A DNA stretch of 64,000 bases from Bryopsis sp. KO-2023 (taxonomy: Eukaryota > Chlorophyta > Ulvophyceae > Bryopsidales > Bryopsidaceae), in NCBI GenBank assembly GCA_030272585.1, contig BSYQ01000010.1, positions 4,340,001-4,404,000 of the forward strand, read 5' to 3'. Under the pieces are notes generated by a model that saw only the letters and a program-made list of their open reading frames with translations, was not told the origin of the DNA and did no database searches. Shown in pieces: positions 1-12,334 of the stretch. Within the stretch, counting starts at the first letter, position 1; each line of letters begins with the position of its first letter. A program made the translations under genes and the position numbers.

Positions 1-482
1 CATGTCCACAAGAAAGCATGAGTTTGGAAGGATGACCAGGGACGAGGCAGAATCTGGCTACTATGGGGCCGACAGAGGCATGGTGTGTAACTTGAATTCA
101 CATAGAAAAGCACTATTTGTTCTCTTCTGAAGAAAATGGTAGCTGTTCAACATTAAGTTGAAAGGGTCATAATCAAGGCATATTTGAGTGAACAGGACTG
201 CTACCTCAATCTGCCGTGTGCGATATTCAACAGGGTGAAAATTCTTTAGACTTTTTGCAAGGGGGGTGTGTGGATTTTTTCATTTTTTTTCATCTTGTTG
301 ATATTGGTTGCTGATGAATTTGTTGGGTTTTTGCTTTCCAGCCCTCTGGCCCTTCATATGATTCCTACATGGATCAAGGAATGTCGAATCTTTATATCGG
401 TGGAGGCGGCGGTCAAGGGCAGTATGAAGACTACGACGGTGAAGAGAATTCCGACTCTGAAGAATCAGCCGACGAAGATTGA
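1..482 (+). CDS. 3' end of an unidentified protein with acidic C-terminal tail (partial)
   Basis: Two exons can be joined: 2-82 (open to the window edge, ending at a GTGTGT donor) and 342-482 (after a TTTCCAG acceptor, stop TGA at 480-482). Both junctions are in phase 0, which supports the join. The C-terminus is hydrophilic, with a run of five glycines followed by an acidic tail of the type DYDGEENSDSEESADED. I do not recognise the family; low-complexity acidic tails like this are common in nuclear and RNA-associated proteins, but that is only a guess. An ATG at position 2 is more likely internal than a start, since the 5' part lies outside the window. The gene converges on the minus-strand gene that ends at 1511. 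Confidence 0.5.
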
Positions 483-1510
483 CCGTCCCGATTGTTGCTT
501 TGTGGTGTTTGCAATATCTCAAATTTTCATCAATGCTCAAGGATTGGGGACTTTGGGGGAAACGGCTCGATTGAGACATGGGTTAGGTCCACTCCAATGA
601 AAGCGTGAATTTCTTTCTTTTTCTTGGTGGTTTTTGGGGATATTTGCCATCCACACCAACAGAATTGGATGTGGAGGTGACTTGAGGAAATTTTGGTTTT
701 TTTGGTGTAAGCAGAAAGGGGACAATATCCTGCCAACACGTTAGAACTTCCATAGTCATTTTGTTCTCCACCCAGCCAGGATCAGCCGGTTGATCAGCAG
801 AAATAATGAAATCCCTATTCATTTTATCAGGACTCTTCCTGATTCACAACAAAGGAAAATGCTGTAGTCCATACACCTTTTCCCCCTCCCCCAAAACTCC
901 CCCAATTCCCACTCAAAAAAACTCTGCCTACTCTTTGTCCATCCCACAGGGTGTCAATGCCCAAACACTTGACCAACCACACTCCCATTATTAACGGAAA
1001 AAAAAACCCTACTAGGGGGGAATTTACAGCACTACTCTTTGTTTTCAGAATGACAGAAAATAACACTACACTTTGAAACTTTCCATTTCATTCAATATCG
1101 AACCCACCCCAAATAGGCTGATATTGAGGCTCCCAACACATACAATCCAGTTTCTAAAACGGCAGACTTGAAACCCAAAAAGCAATTATTCTGGGGGGGA
1201 TAATTTGAAGCGACTTCTGAATGTCATAGCCAGGAATATGCTGATTCGAAAGGCAACCTGCCAATGTCTGCGGATGGCTTGTCCCCTCTCTTGCTTTGCA
1301 TGGACCTCATCGATTCAACAGCCAGTTTCTTGAAAGGGGCTGACATGTCTTCGGCGAAAACCTGACACAAAAGAAAACCCTCTCCTTACTAATAGAATCT
1401 CATATGTACAGAGAGAAAGAAGGATTCGACTCGAGCGGGGTTGACTTTTTGCATTTCTTCCAGGGGTAGGGTAGCCAGTCGCAGTTGCGAAGGGATGATA
1501 TTTGCTCGAT
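483..1510. other. Convergent intergenic spacer, no gene seen
   Basis: About 1 kb between two convergent 3' ends. It holds only short, low-complexity reading frames with no splice structure or family resemblance, and is presumed to contain the 3' UTRs of both flanking genes. Confidence 0.6.
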
Positions 1511-2373
1511 TTAATTGTACATATTGTCATTATTACTAATTGTGATGGACTGCCCTGGCCGCACCTCGACAGACTTATTCATCAAAGCCTTCATGAATAT
1601 ATCTTCTTCACTGGCTAGCTCCGATCCGAACGCTGAATTGAACATTCTTCTGTAGATATCCCTGAGAGCAACAGGAGCACATCACAATGACAAAATCAGT
1701 AACACCATAGCCAATGCATAATTTGAGCTATCAATTAGAAAAGGATATTGAGCCATTGTACTTGACAGGTCACCTTGGAGAAACTAAAAAAATGTAGGGG
1801 AAAAAATGGCGTTCAGAGAGTCGAAAATTCCAACCACAGATCGATCGTTTGACGCACGACTCACTTGAAGGTGGCATCATCGCCTCTTTCGCTGGTTTCT
1901 ATCCATTCGCTGAATTCATTTCCCTCGTCCGACTCAGGTTCGCTTGGCACCTGCTCCATTTCTTGATCGACGTCTTCCCCTGACGTCTCTCCAACGGCCG
2001 CCACCTTTTCCTTTTTCTTTCTTTTCTTCGATTCTTTCTTGGCTCCAGCCTTTTTCCCCTTCCCCGCGGCATCCGCGTCCTGGCCGTCGTCGTCGATGTT
2101 ATCGTCGCTCAGCCCGTCGTCTCTCTCGCCTTTGGTTCTCGACTCGATCTTTTTCCTTTTCTTTTCCTTTTTTAGATCTTTCCTCGCGACGCCGCTGCCA
2201 CCGGCTTCATCCTCGTCTTCAGCCACAACCAAGTCTTTCACTTTTTTCTTTTTTCTACTCTTGGATGGTTTCTCCTGGGCCGCGTCCGTCGCTGGGACGT
2301 TTTCCTGCTCCAGCGCACGAGCGACCTCCGCCAGCCCGTGCATATCTTGAAACTTTTCGTGCGTACCCCCCAT
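1511..2373 (-). CDS. Lysine/glutamate-rich, probably nuclear protein (2 exons, 219 aa)
   Basis: Exon 1 is 2373-1865 and exon 2 is 1661-1511. The apparent stop at 1861-1863 sits inside a GTGAGT donor (1864-1859). Splicing to the CTCTCAG acceptor restores a lysine codon and adds about 50 residues. The first 30 residues are ordinary (MGGTHEKFQDMHGLAEVARA). The middle is a run of basic KKKKK/KKRKK clusters alternating with acidic DEDEDE stretches, as in many nucleolar or chromatin proteins. The C-terminal exon is folded-looking (DIYRRMFNSAFGSELASEED) and unlike the rest. I do not recognise a family. Several basic clusters could serve as nuclear localisation signals (inference). The ATG at 2373 is the only good start. 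Confidence 0.62.
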
Positions 2374-3059
2374 CGAAACTGCTTATAAACTTGCCCAAAC
2401 GAAAACGCGGTATTTGAAACTCGACTGGAACAGGGCCACCCGCTACAAGACACCCGATTAACAACGCCTTACGAATGAACAGATGGAAACACCTCTAACG
2501 CCACACAGCGTATGCGTTTCGTTCCACAGCGAATGGATGTTGTTGATAACGGAAAATGATTACAAAACAACTGAGTTGCAGATTTTTCGAGCTGGAGCTT
2601 AGTTGGCCTAGATTTGGCTTTTCAAAGAGAACCCCACATTAAAAAATCCATAATACAAATTGTCAAGTGAAGTTGATTTTGACGATTATAACTATTCTGT
2701 GCCAACTTGACCCGCTTCCATTATGTTGAAAGGTGTGGCCCTAGCCCACCCTGCTAGCCACCATCTTCAAACAATCGATTTCACCATTCTCAGCGCTTCA
2801 CAAGTTTGACCTCCCAAATCCTTTTCCTTGTTGTGACACCCAAACATTATCTACACTATATATCCAGAGAGAAGCAAAACACTCCGGCAGCCCGAAAGTT
2901 TGGGCTAACCTATAATACTTGCATTCTCAAGCATTACTGATCAATTCTCTGTCGCAACAATTCCCCTACAGTCTCTACAACTTTTTTCACACCACACACA
3001 TGTATGATCATTCAAGTCCACTCCTCCTCCCTATTTTTTTCTTCTTTCCCCAACATGAC
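2374..3059. other. Spacer between two minus-strand genes
   Basis: Promoter region of the lysine/glutamate-rich gene plus the tRNA ligase 3' UTR. It holds AT-rich, non-coding-looking sequence with no repeat or gene that I can support. Confidence 0.5.
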
Positions 3060-6000
3060 TCATCCAACAGGGAGCACCTTTCCAACAAGATGTAAGGGTT
3101 CAGCCAATGGTATCCCTGTCGCCTCATCGCTTGGGTCTGCTATTCGAGCAGGTAAAAAATTACTGTCCACCGGCTTGAACCCTTCCCCAACAATCAGCGT
3201 GATGTGCAGATATTCTTGTTCGATGCCCAATGCCAAGGCATCCGGGATTTCCACCCGCATTGCTGAAACTTGCTGGCTGTAGTCCACATGAGTAACTTTG
3301 AATTCGATGGTTCTGTCGACGAACAGGTTGGTCAGCTTGTCCAAGCTCTCTCTGGATCCATTTGAAGAATGCCACAATGTCACATGGAGGTTCATTTTCA
3401 TGTTCGCTTCGATTCCCTGTGTGGAAAAAAAAAACACGATCAAAGGAAGAAAACATGCATCACATCGAGTTTGACTTGCCCATGATGGGGAAATCCGAAC
3501 ACGATTATCAAACAAGAAAAAAACACAATATATGCACACTCGTTGATACGATATCTACTTGAAACCCATGCGGAGCGGACGGGGCACTATTTTCACGGTG
3601 CTGGGACATATGTTGAGTTCGCATGAAACAGAAACACCACATTTTTTGTCCCCGATTGAGAATTCTTACCTCGGGCAATGCTTTGGCAGCTCCTTTTCGA
3701 ATAGACTCTTCATCAAAATCAGTCAATGCGATGTAAGTTGGCATGTTGGCAGCGCTGGAACTCTCCAGACCGACGCCCTCCACAGCTTGGTCAACGACAG
3801 CCACGAGCTTTTGCTTCAGATCAGTGGCAATTTCATCGAAAGGCAACTGGAGTGATTCAAGAGCATCTCGGACACCATCCCCATTCAATAACCTATAATC
3901 AAACAGCAATTTTCCTCAGCAATTGGAAAAACCCGACCAGGAAAAAGCACACATACACACATAAAACCGCCAAAAAACCAGGTGGCTTTGAGTTACCTTC
4001 GCATCTCTTCCTCCCATGATGGTAAAGCTGTGCTCAGACCCCCCTCTGAATTGTTGCTCTGCTTAGGCACCCTCAGTGCATGAGCCTCCCCCAGCCAGCT
4101 GGGTCGATCGGTGCCAAAGTTGCTGAATCCCTGACACAGCTTCAATGCCTTTGCTAGATGTGCAAGAATTGGCTCCAGGCAATCTGGGATGTTCCTTTCG
4201 CGAGGGTTTTTGATGACTGGCAATTCGATCACATGATCGAATGTCTTGGCGAGGGTTTTGAGAAGGCCTTCGTTGGAGATGTCGCAGAAACTGGAAGCAA
4301 ATTGAACCACGATTTCCATGGTGTTCTTGAGACGTGCGTCCAGACCACCGTCGTGATTTTTTCGCAGTAGAACCCTGCAAAGTGAATGGGACTTTCAGGC
4401 TTACACCTTGACCAAAAAAGTTGCAGAGAAAAAGAATCACTATATTATTGATTTTCAAGTTTCCTGAAACTCCCCCCCGCCAAAAAAAAAAAAGGAAAAA
4501 AAAAGCAAGGAAAAGACCATGCAGGAAAACGCAGCCTTTCTTTTGTTGTATGTTTTTTTGTTAAAAAAAGGTTGATTTTTTGGAAACGGGAAAAAAAACC
4601 CACCTCAGCATGCACAACGCCACCATCTCGAGTGGAAGGGCCATCACAAGGTCATCTTCAGCATCCATCAGATCTTTGCAGGACGATGGTTGGGAAATTT
4701 CATAAAATGTGGGTAGCACAGCAACGGACCTCACATCAGATTGACGGATGACGTTGGCCACTCTGTTGAAATTCCCGGAGGGAGAATTGACCAAATTCTG
4801 AAAAAATTAAAACAAAAAATTGAAAAAACACAGGAGAAAATGAATAAGCCTCATAGGATGGCTGGGCCATGAAAAAAAAAGGCTGAAATCATTCCAACAC
4901 ATATGCCTGTCAGATTTTCTCACATATCTATCTGCATGCAGTTTTTTTTTTTTGAGGGAGGTTCGTTTCCCTAACATTGGCTCAAAAACAATCTTTGGTC
5001 ATTGTTGATTCCAAGAAAATACGTTCTTCAAATTCAACGAGCTTGTTTCTTTTACGCATTCTCCTTTAGTTGATTGCATTATTTCAATTATTCCATTTTT
5101 AAAGAATTTTCTTTTTAAATCTCATGAGAAATCCTCACCTTGTCTGCAAGAACGAGATTAGCTGAACTGCCTCCAGTGAACGTCATCGACTGATCCCCAA
5201 CCACCGACCAGAAATTTGACTTTTTGTTTTTCATCGTGTCGCTGCGAAACAAATCCCAACCAAACTCTCATATTATTATTCAAGCAAAGCTTAATAAATC
5301 AGCCCCCCAATCCTTCTTTCAGAAAAAAAAAGAAAAACTGAAAAACACCAAAAAAAGATATAATTTTTCTTTAAAAGTATCGAAAGGGAAGAACTCCGAT
5401 ATATCAAAGTGAAAGAAAGGCAAATAGCACAGCCTCACAAAACATAGATCAATTTTCAGCCAGAGATTGCACCTCACCTAGATACCACATGCAAACGAAC
5501 ATCGGGCCGATCTTCCAAACTTAATTTCTGAGCTATGGCCGACTTCCCAACCCCTGGAATGCCGACAAACGCACACACCACCCCCGGATCTTGCTTTGGC
5601 AGCGGAGCCCCAACACCTATCCTATCTGCTATATCTTGAAAGCATGTGCCCTCCTCGATCTGAATCATTCTTGCTTCCACCAGGGATCCCCCATCCTGAT
5701 CTTTGATTGCATTGAAACAGCCCTTGTAGCACCCCTTCCATTTCCCCAACTGAGATTTGCGTTGAGGATCCAGAGATCTGGGGTTAACATCATACGCAAA
5801 TGGTTCATTGGGATTTGACCTCTCGACCCGGGGATGTTCAAGGGGTTGGTAAATGCAGAAGAGATTGGGACCAGCTGCCTTGGTGAATTTCTGATTGAGA
5901 GGAATGAGGTTGTCAAACGGGAGGTGGATCAGCGTGCCTTCCTTTACGAGTGATGGTGAGAAGTTCAGATTCTTGGGCACTGCACAAAATCCGGAAGAAA

Positions 6001-9000
6001 AAAAAAAACATCACTACCCTATTCACGACAATGAGGGAGATAATTAGCCATTTATCGCATTTATCACAGCGTCCCAATGTCTGTCAAAAACTCAACCAGT
6101 GCACAGAGAGCCAAAAGGGTCACCCTATCCCCTCATCTGATTCTGCATTTGTTCTCAGATTTACTTTTCGGTGGTGGTCTTTTGGACATGCCTCTCTCTC
6201 CCCCTGAACCGCATGCTTTGCTCAAACTATGGAAAGAAAATCAAGCCACCCCCACAGTCTTCCAAATATCTTGAGGCGGGGGGCAGGGGGGGGTGGACAG
6301 GATACAAGGCACAATAATCTATTACCAGCTTTTTTTGTCGGTCCAGAAACTTACCTCGAGCAGGTCCGATTCGCAAAGCCGATGTCAGACCTCCAGCGAA
6401 CTCCCTCGACCCACCAATCAACACAATCACTCCCTGGAAAGCATCAGGCTCCCTCAGACCTCCGCCTCCAGCACACCGTCCTGCCAGAAAATCATCCACA
6501 AATCTCTCGGCTGAATCCAGGTAATTGGAGTGATCAACATCATTGGAGTGCGTCCATCTGGCCCAAGCCATCCCAAACGAAAGCAATTTTTCCCTGTGCC
6601 TTGGCCCCAGCCCCCAGGTTCTTGCCAGTTGCTCTACGTAAGCAATGTAACTTTTTTCCCCACTTCGCAACGGCCCCAATCCATTTCGGATTCCAAAGGT
6701 CATCAAGCAATATCCAACCCCTTGGGGGCCCCACAACATCATTTTCTTCTTGTATCTGAGAGAAACACACCACAAAAATGAAAAAAAAACATTTAAATGC
6801 AATTCACCCCCTGCCGCTCATTATGGCAATCTGTAAACGTGTTGGTTGAATTAATCCCAGAGGAAGTAGGGAGAACCATTTCTTGCTGTACGATTGTCAT
6901 ATGTTCAAAAGGGAAAACAAAATGCTGGGGGACTGACTACCTCAGGGTCGTTGCGGTGCTGAGGTTGCCAGCCAGTGCTTGCATGACTCTGTTTTGCACC
7001 TCATCCGGAATAGGATCTTGGGCATGCAAACCCCCCACAATCTCGGCACACTCAGTATCGTCCAGAACAGGCAACACCCCACTTCGGGTCCGGCCGCTCA
7101 AGGCAGCTCTGGAGTAAACTGGGGGCCCCCCGTTCTCGCCTGACACATGCAATGATTCCATTGGCACGTTCAGAATTGCAGAGATCACCTTTTCTTTGGT
7201 CTCCTTAGTGACTGGGGAGAAGTTGCTGTTGGGTAGTGAAGGGTTGCATTTGGAAACTAGCTCATCCAGTGAACTGTGGAAATCCTGGTCGCCTGTTCGG
7301 GAACGGAAGAGCCTCGGGGTTGCCACCGATGTGATCGGAATCACAGTTTTGTTTAATTCCCCTTCCAGTTCCTGCATGTGACATCAAATTCGAAGATCTT
7401 GAATGCTTTCTTGGGGGGGAGGTTTCTGAACAGTGGATGCTAGTGCTGAAATTTTGAATTTCCAAAACATGGGACATCATGTCAAAACAAAGCCAAGTGC
7501 ATCCTCACATTCAGATCTCGAATCAGTTCTTTCGAGATTCTCTCCCCTTGGGCAACGACAAATCCTTCGATACGAGATCCTTGCCACTGTTCATGGGGGT
7601 AAGTTCCCCTCAAGCGAATGCTGTCCGGGGACGCATCCACCACGGAATCCAGCTGAGACAGAATGTCACTCGTTGGTGCTCCACTCATTGCCAAATCATC
7701 CAAAAGAACTCGTGCATGTTGGGCATGTTCCTTCCCAGATATCAGCCATGTGTCGTTCACTGGCAACCTGAGATCAATTTCCCATGCTCAATGACACTTA
7801 CTGCAAGCTGAACGGTGCCCAAATCTTCCAAAATCAATCAAACACGGAATCGAAGACTGGATCATGAAACCATTCCTCAGATGGTCGCATGTGATCAAAA
7901 ATAACGTGCCCTCAATCGACCCTACGATTTTCCAGCACTCGATTTTGGTCCTCCGAATTAGAAAATGAGAATGTTTTTTACCTGTGCTTGATGCAGAATC
8001 GCATGAACTCCAGCCAGGTCAGAAACTGAACTCGGCCATCTGCATCAGTGAAATTCGCACTGGTGGTGACGAGGTAGTCCCCAGCACAGACCTGACCATG
8101 ATGCCCCAGACAAGAAGTGCAACATTCGAAACTGAGTGCCAGCCCTCGCTCCTCCAACTCCCTTATCAACTCAGACATTTGATCATCTGCTTCGGCCCTG
8201 GAAAAAATTCGCAACTCGTTCACGTGAAACCTGCCATCAACTTATTTGATACAAATGTCAAACAGGCTGTTGGGTGTGAGAGAGATTGAACCGGGCAAAC
8301 GCGAAAAAAAAAAACAAAAAAAAAACACCACATTTGCGCAGTGAACAATGAGGAGTTTATGTTTAATGATGTGATATAACAGGGGGGGGCTTCGGCTCTG
8401 TCTTACCCACAAATTCTCTTGAAATGCTCGTTGAAAACTATCATTCCACATTTGGTGAACTCATTGTTGACAGAGTTTTTCCCACCAAATGCATCGGATG
8501 ACATCGTGACTAAAGATCCACTGTGCTTGATGGTCACCACCATGAAGTTTTCATTGGATTGACTGACTATTTTGTCAGCCATGTGAACGTCCTCCCCCTC
8601 ATTCTCGAATTTGGGTAGAAAAGCTTGCTGAACACGAGCTGCCAGTGGCCTTGAAAGATCACGAGTCAGAGTGGCCTGAATTTCCAAACCAAAGTGCAAA
8701 TATTGAGGGAAAAAAAAGAGAGGAAAAAAGAAAGGGGGCGATGGCAGATGCAAGGTGGCTGCATGACATTATTTTTGGACACTTTTTGTTTGAAAACCAA
8801 ACCGTGTTTTGGTAATCGAGCCTATTAAAAAATGTGCCACAAAAATAAAATGAAAAATCCAGCAAGCAAACTCATCAATATTAATGTTTATGCAGAAATT
8901 AAATCACAAAAACTATCGCCTACATATAACCCATCCACGATTTTCTTTTCAACAAAAAAAAAAATACGCACACATACAAACACAGGGCTGACCTTCAGAA

Positions 9001-9450
9001 ACATCCCTCGAAACAGGGGTAGATCACTAGCTGTCGCATTTTTGAAGTATTTCTTGAATACACCATCGTGTTGGGCGTGTAGGATGATTAGGAAATCTTT
9101 CGAATCCTGGCCCTCCTCATTTTCATCACCAAAGTTATACACCTGGAACGAACTTGCTCTTGAATTGCTTTTTACATATACTATTCAAACACACAGTGCA
9201 GTGCTCGAAAATGGCACAATTTTTTTTATTTATTTTTTGGATCATCTTCAGTCATGATGTCTAAGACTCATGAATCTTCATTTGAATGAGGATGAATATG
9301 AATAATGGAGCGTATTCTAGTCAACCGAAAAGTGAGTAAAATGTTCAGATCCTGGAAAATCATAATTCCACGCACCTTGTAGTTGACCCGCAGATTCAAT
9401 TGCCGGACGAGCCAAAACAAATTCTGCACATGCACCATCCCCGCCGCCAT
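3060..9450 (-). CDS. RNL: Plant-type tRNA ligase (ligase-kinase-cyclic phosphodiesterase), 1,196 aa
   Basis: Joins exon halves in tRNA splicing, and in plants also bZIP60 mRNA in the unfolded-protein response. Thirteen exons, all phase-consistent: 9450-9376, 9142-8993, 8675-8407, 8230-7982, 7767-7509, 7371-6941, 6755-6355, 5979-5478, 5241-5139, 4797-4604, 4374-3997, 3892-3670, 3416-3060. The ligase nucleotidyl lysine is in TIKHSGSL (about K125). The downstream stretches FECCTSCLGHHGQ, KHRLPVNDTWLIS and FGIRNGLGPL match the plant enzyme's conserved blocks. The kinase P-loop is GIPGVGKS (751-758), with LADKN further on. The phosphodiesterase has two H-x-T motifs, HVTL (1089) and HITL (1149). 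The length is near the roughly 1,100 aa of Arabidopsis RNL. An in-frame TGA lies just upstream of the ATG at 9450. The ligase start (9450) and the kinase start (9804) are divergent. Confidence 0.93.
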
Positions 9451-9803
9451 TTCGATTCAAATCCACTCGCGCGATCCCAACTTCGGCAATTCGCTCCCCG
9501 CACCACCACCTCTCAAGATTTCAAAACCAAAAGCCACCGCACGCTCCTTCTTCACGCTATAACCAATACGTTGGAGAAGTAAACCAGCGTTCGATCGCAA
9601 GAAAACACCACCCCTCCCTCCGAAATGAAACGTTACTTGTCCAATCGCCATCCGCTTCAGCCCCCCATCGCGACAACTTCCACCCAGCCCCTTGCTCCGC
9701 TTCCATTGCCGTACACGTCTCACTCGAGCCGAACCTCACCCCCACACTTTTTTTCCTGTTGTGCTGTTGAAAGCACCCAAAGGAAAAGAGCGTTCGTGTT
9801 AGA
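9451..9803. promoter_or_regulatory. Probable bidirectional promoter, tRNA ligase / STK16-like kinase
   Basis: Only 353 bp separate the two divergent start codons, so both 5' UTRs and both core promoters must fit here, unless untranslated exons lie inside one of the genes. The interval is C-rich on the + strand and shows no clear TATA box. It is less homopolymeric than the intergenic spacers. Confidence 0.55.
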
Positions 9804-12334
9804 ATGGAGGGAGTCTGGGATCTATTGACGACTTGCTGGTCATCCCTGCACTTGCCCTTCCTCTCCACTCTTCCAGCGCAAGACATATTTTTCAGCAACC
9901 GAAAGTTTCGAGTGATACAACAGGTGACCTAAAGGAGGATGGCGTGTCAAAAAATATCGTTCTCTGTGCATGGAGTGATCAACTCACGTAGACATGCAAT
10001 ACAAGATGCACTTTTTCGATGCTGCTTTTGGACCCCATGCAATGAACATTCAGAAAAGCGTCAAAATACTAACACTGGGGTGGAAAAAAAAATGAAGAAA
10101 TCCACCAGTCATGTGTATGAGGGGGATCTACAAAACCAGAAAGACAAAAAAAAAACTGTGCTTATCACAAATGCAACAGATTTCAGAGCTTTTTCAGTGG
10201 TTTTGCTCGTTTTTTGGGGGGGGTGAATTGATGTGTTTTGTTGGGTTTTTTTTGGGGGGGGGCAGCTGGGGGAAGGGGGGTATAGTTTCGTCTACTTGGT
10301 CAAGGAGCTTCCGACAGTGGATGCTCTGCATGTCCACTGTCAAAGATATGCACTCAAGAAGGTATGGCAGAAGATCAGACATTGGATAAATTGCTGGCCG
10401 TATTACTGATGGATTGCTTTTTGGATTAATTGAAAATGTGGTTCTACAGGATGAAAGATCACTGTTCTTTGTTTTGGAGCCAAAATCTGTCTGCTCGGCG
10501 CTCATGTCATTATCCTGATGATTCCATATATGTAGCTTTTTTTATTTGTGTGATTGCTCAGCCAAACAATCGCTGATGTGAGGTGGCTTGTGTGGATTTC
10601 CAGATGTTGGTGTCCACGGGGGAGCAGCTCATAAATGCCCAGCAAGAGATCGACGTTCTCCGTCAAAGTAGGCACCCCCACATAATTCCACTTCTAGAAG
10701 CCAGCATCGTTCCAGAGGGGTTTGGGGAAGGGGAAATTCACACTGTCTACATGCTTTTCCCGTGGTTCAGGGTGAGGTGCTGTTAAAGAAAGAGGTGATT
10801 GATCCATTGACCGATTTGAATTGTTCAAAGGAGGGGCTTCTTTTGGGTCAGCTCCACTGTATATGATTGAACAGCAATAAAGTGTGGCGAGCTAACTAGT
10901 ATCTGTTGGTAGGGAGGGGGTAGCATTAATTGCATCATTTTCAATTGGCTTCGACCAGGATTAGGGGAAAACTTGATATGTACGTTTATGAATACACTTG
11001 GTTGACTGATTGAAACAAAAAACGTAGCAAATGATCTTCCAGGCGGTCAAAACAGGGATATATAGTTTCCATTGCAATACTTTTCCAGGGAGGGTTTTGC
11101 TGTGGCCATTCGAAAAAATAAGAGTAATTTCAAGAAACTTTGAAAGCATTGAAATTTGCTTCTTTTGTTCTCATGCTTGTGTATCAGGAAGGCACCGCAG
11201 TGGATGTTGTTTCTCGGTTGTGTAATGCGCACAGCCGTCTTTCCCCGTTCAACGTTCTAGATATATTCCGGCAGGTGGGGCCGTTTTTCTTCGCTTTTCA
11301 TTATTTCTATTTCTTCCCTTTCTTAAAACGGATATCCTGAAAAATGATTTTTGAGTCGAGATTTTTGTTTCTCATTTCCCCCCCTCTTTTCTCCTGTTTG
11401 TTTTTCATTGGATTTCTCAAGAAAGAAATATATTTTCTTCAATATATAAGTAGTTCCCGGATTGATACCTCTTTCAATGACGGCCTGACTTCTTTTTTAT
11501 ATTTCTCAGTTTATCGTTAATTTTCCCCAGGTATGTGAAGGAGTTGCTGCTCTGCACAAAACTGGCTACACACACAGGGACATCAAGCCCCATAACATCT
11601 TGCTCGAGAAACGAATACAAGGGGAGGAGGGGGAGGGAACGCATGTGTCCAACAGCGCATCGGTGGCCATGCTCTCCACCATTCCAGAAGTCAGCGACGA
11701 AGAGCTGGACCCCGACGATTGCCAGAACGCTGTATCCTACAATGCAGTTCTGACGGATTTTGGCAGCGTGGGGCCAGCTGAAGTTAGCATTTCCACCAGG
11801 CAACAAGCCCTGATACTCCAAGAGGAAGCTCAAGCTCTGTGTTCAATGCCTTACCGGGCCCCGGAGCTGTATGATGTCCCATCGTCCTGCGTTATCGATG
11901 AAAAGATAGATGTGTGGTCGCTGGGGTGCACACTGTGAGTGCTTCTTTTTGTTGTTTTTATGGATTGGGCTGCTGGAACGCCAAATCTTTTTCACCAGGT
12001 TTCAACCACTGTTTTTTTTGAGGGGGGGCGTTCTTTGGGTATCAATTATTGTATCGCTCAGTTTCCATTTGTTTTTGTTTAATTTTACAGTTACTTTCTG
12101 ATGTATGGGGTTTCCCCATTCGAGGGAGTGCTGAACGAAGCTGGTGGGAGTCTTGCCCTGGCTGTGATGAACGGAAGAGTGACCTGGCCGAAACCACCCA
12201 CAGAACACTACCCTGAAGAGCTGCATTCCCTCGTCGTGTACTGCCTAGACACCAATTTAGAAACCAGGCCAGGTTTGCAGGATTTGATCGATCGAGTTAA
12301 AGATGCTTTGAAGGGGGGGCTTCCGGCGTCATGA
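9804..12334 (+). CDS. STK16: STK16/NAK-family serine/threonine kinase, 372 aa
   Basis: Six exons, all joined in consistent phase: 9804-9923, 10266-10361, 10604-10771, 11188-11274, 11531-11934, 12091-12334. The glycine loop is LGEGGYSFVYLV (from residue 41), the ATP lysine is in YALKK (K71), and the helix-C glutamate is about E87. The catalytic loop is HRDIKPHN (172-179) and the metal-binding motif is LTDFGS (D233). The stretch RAPELYD...CVIDEKIDVWSLGC is diagnostic of STK16. Human STK16 is about 305 aa, is membrane-anchored by acylation and acts at the Golgi. Here an acidic insert of about 45 residues separates HRD from DFG. The protein starts MEGVWD, so there is no glycine at position 2 for N-myristoylation; nearby cysteines leave palmitoylation possible. 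An AATAAA lies about 200 bp past the stop. Confidence 0.92.
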
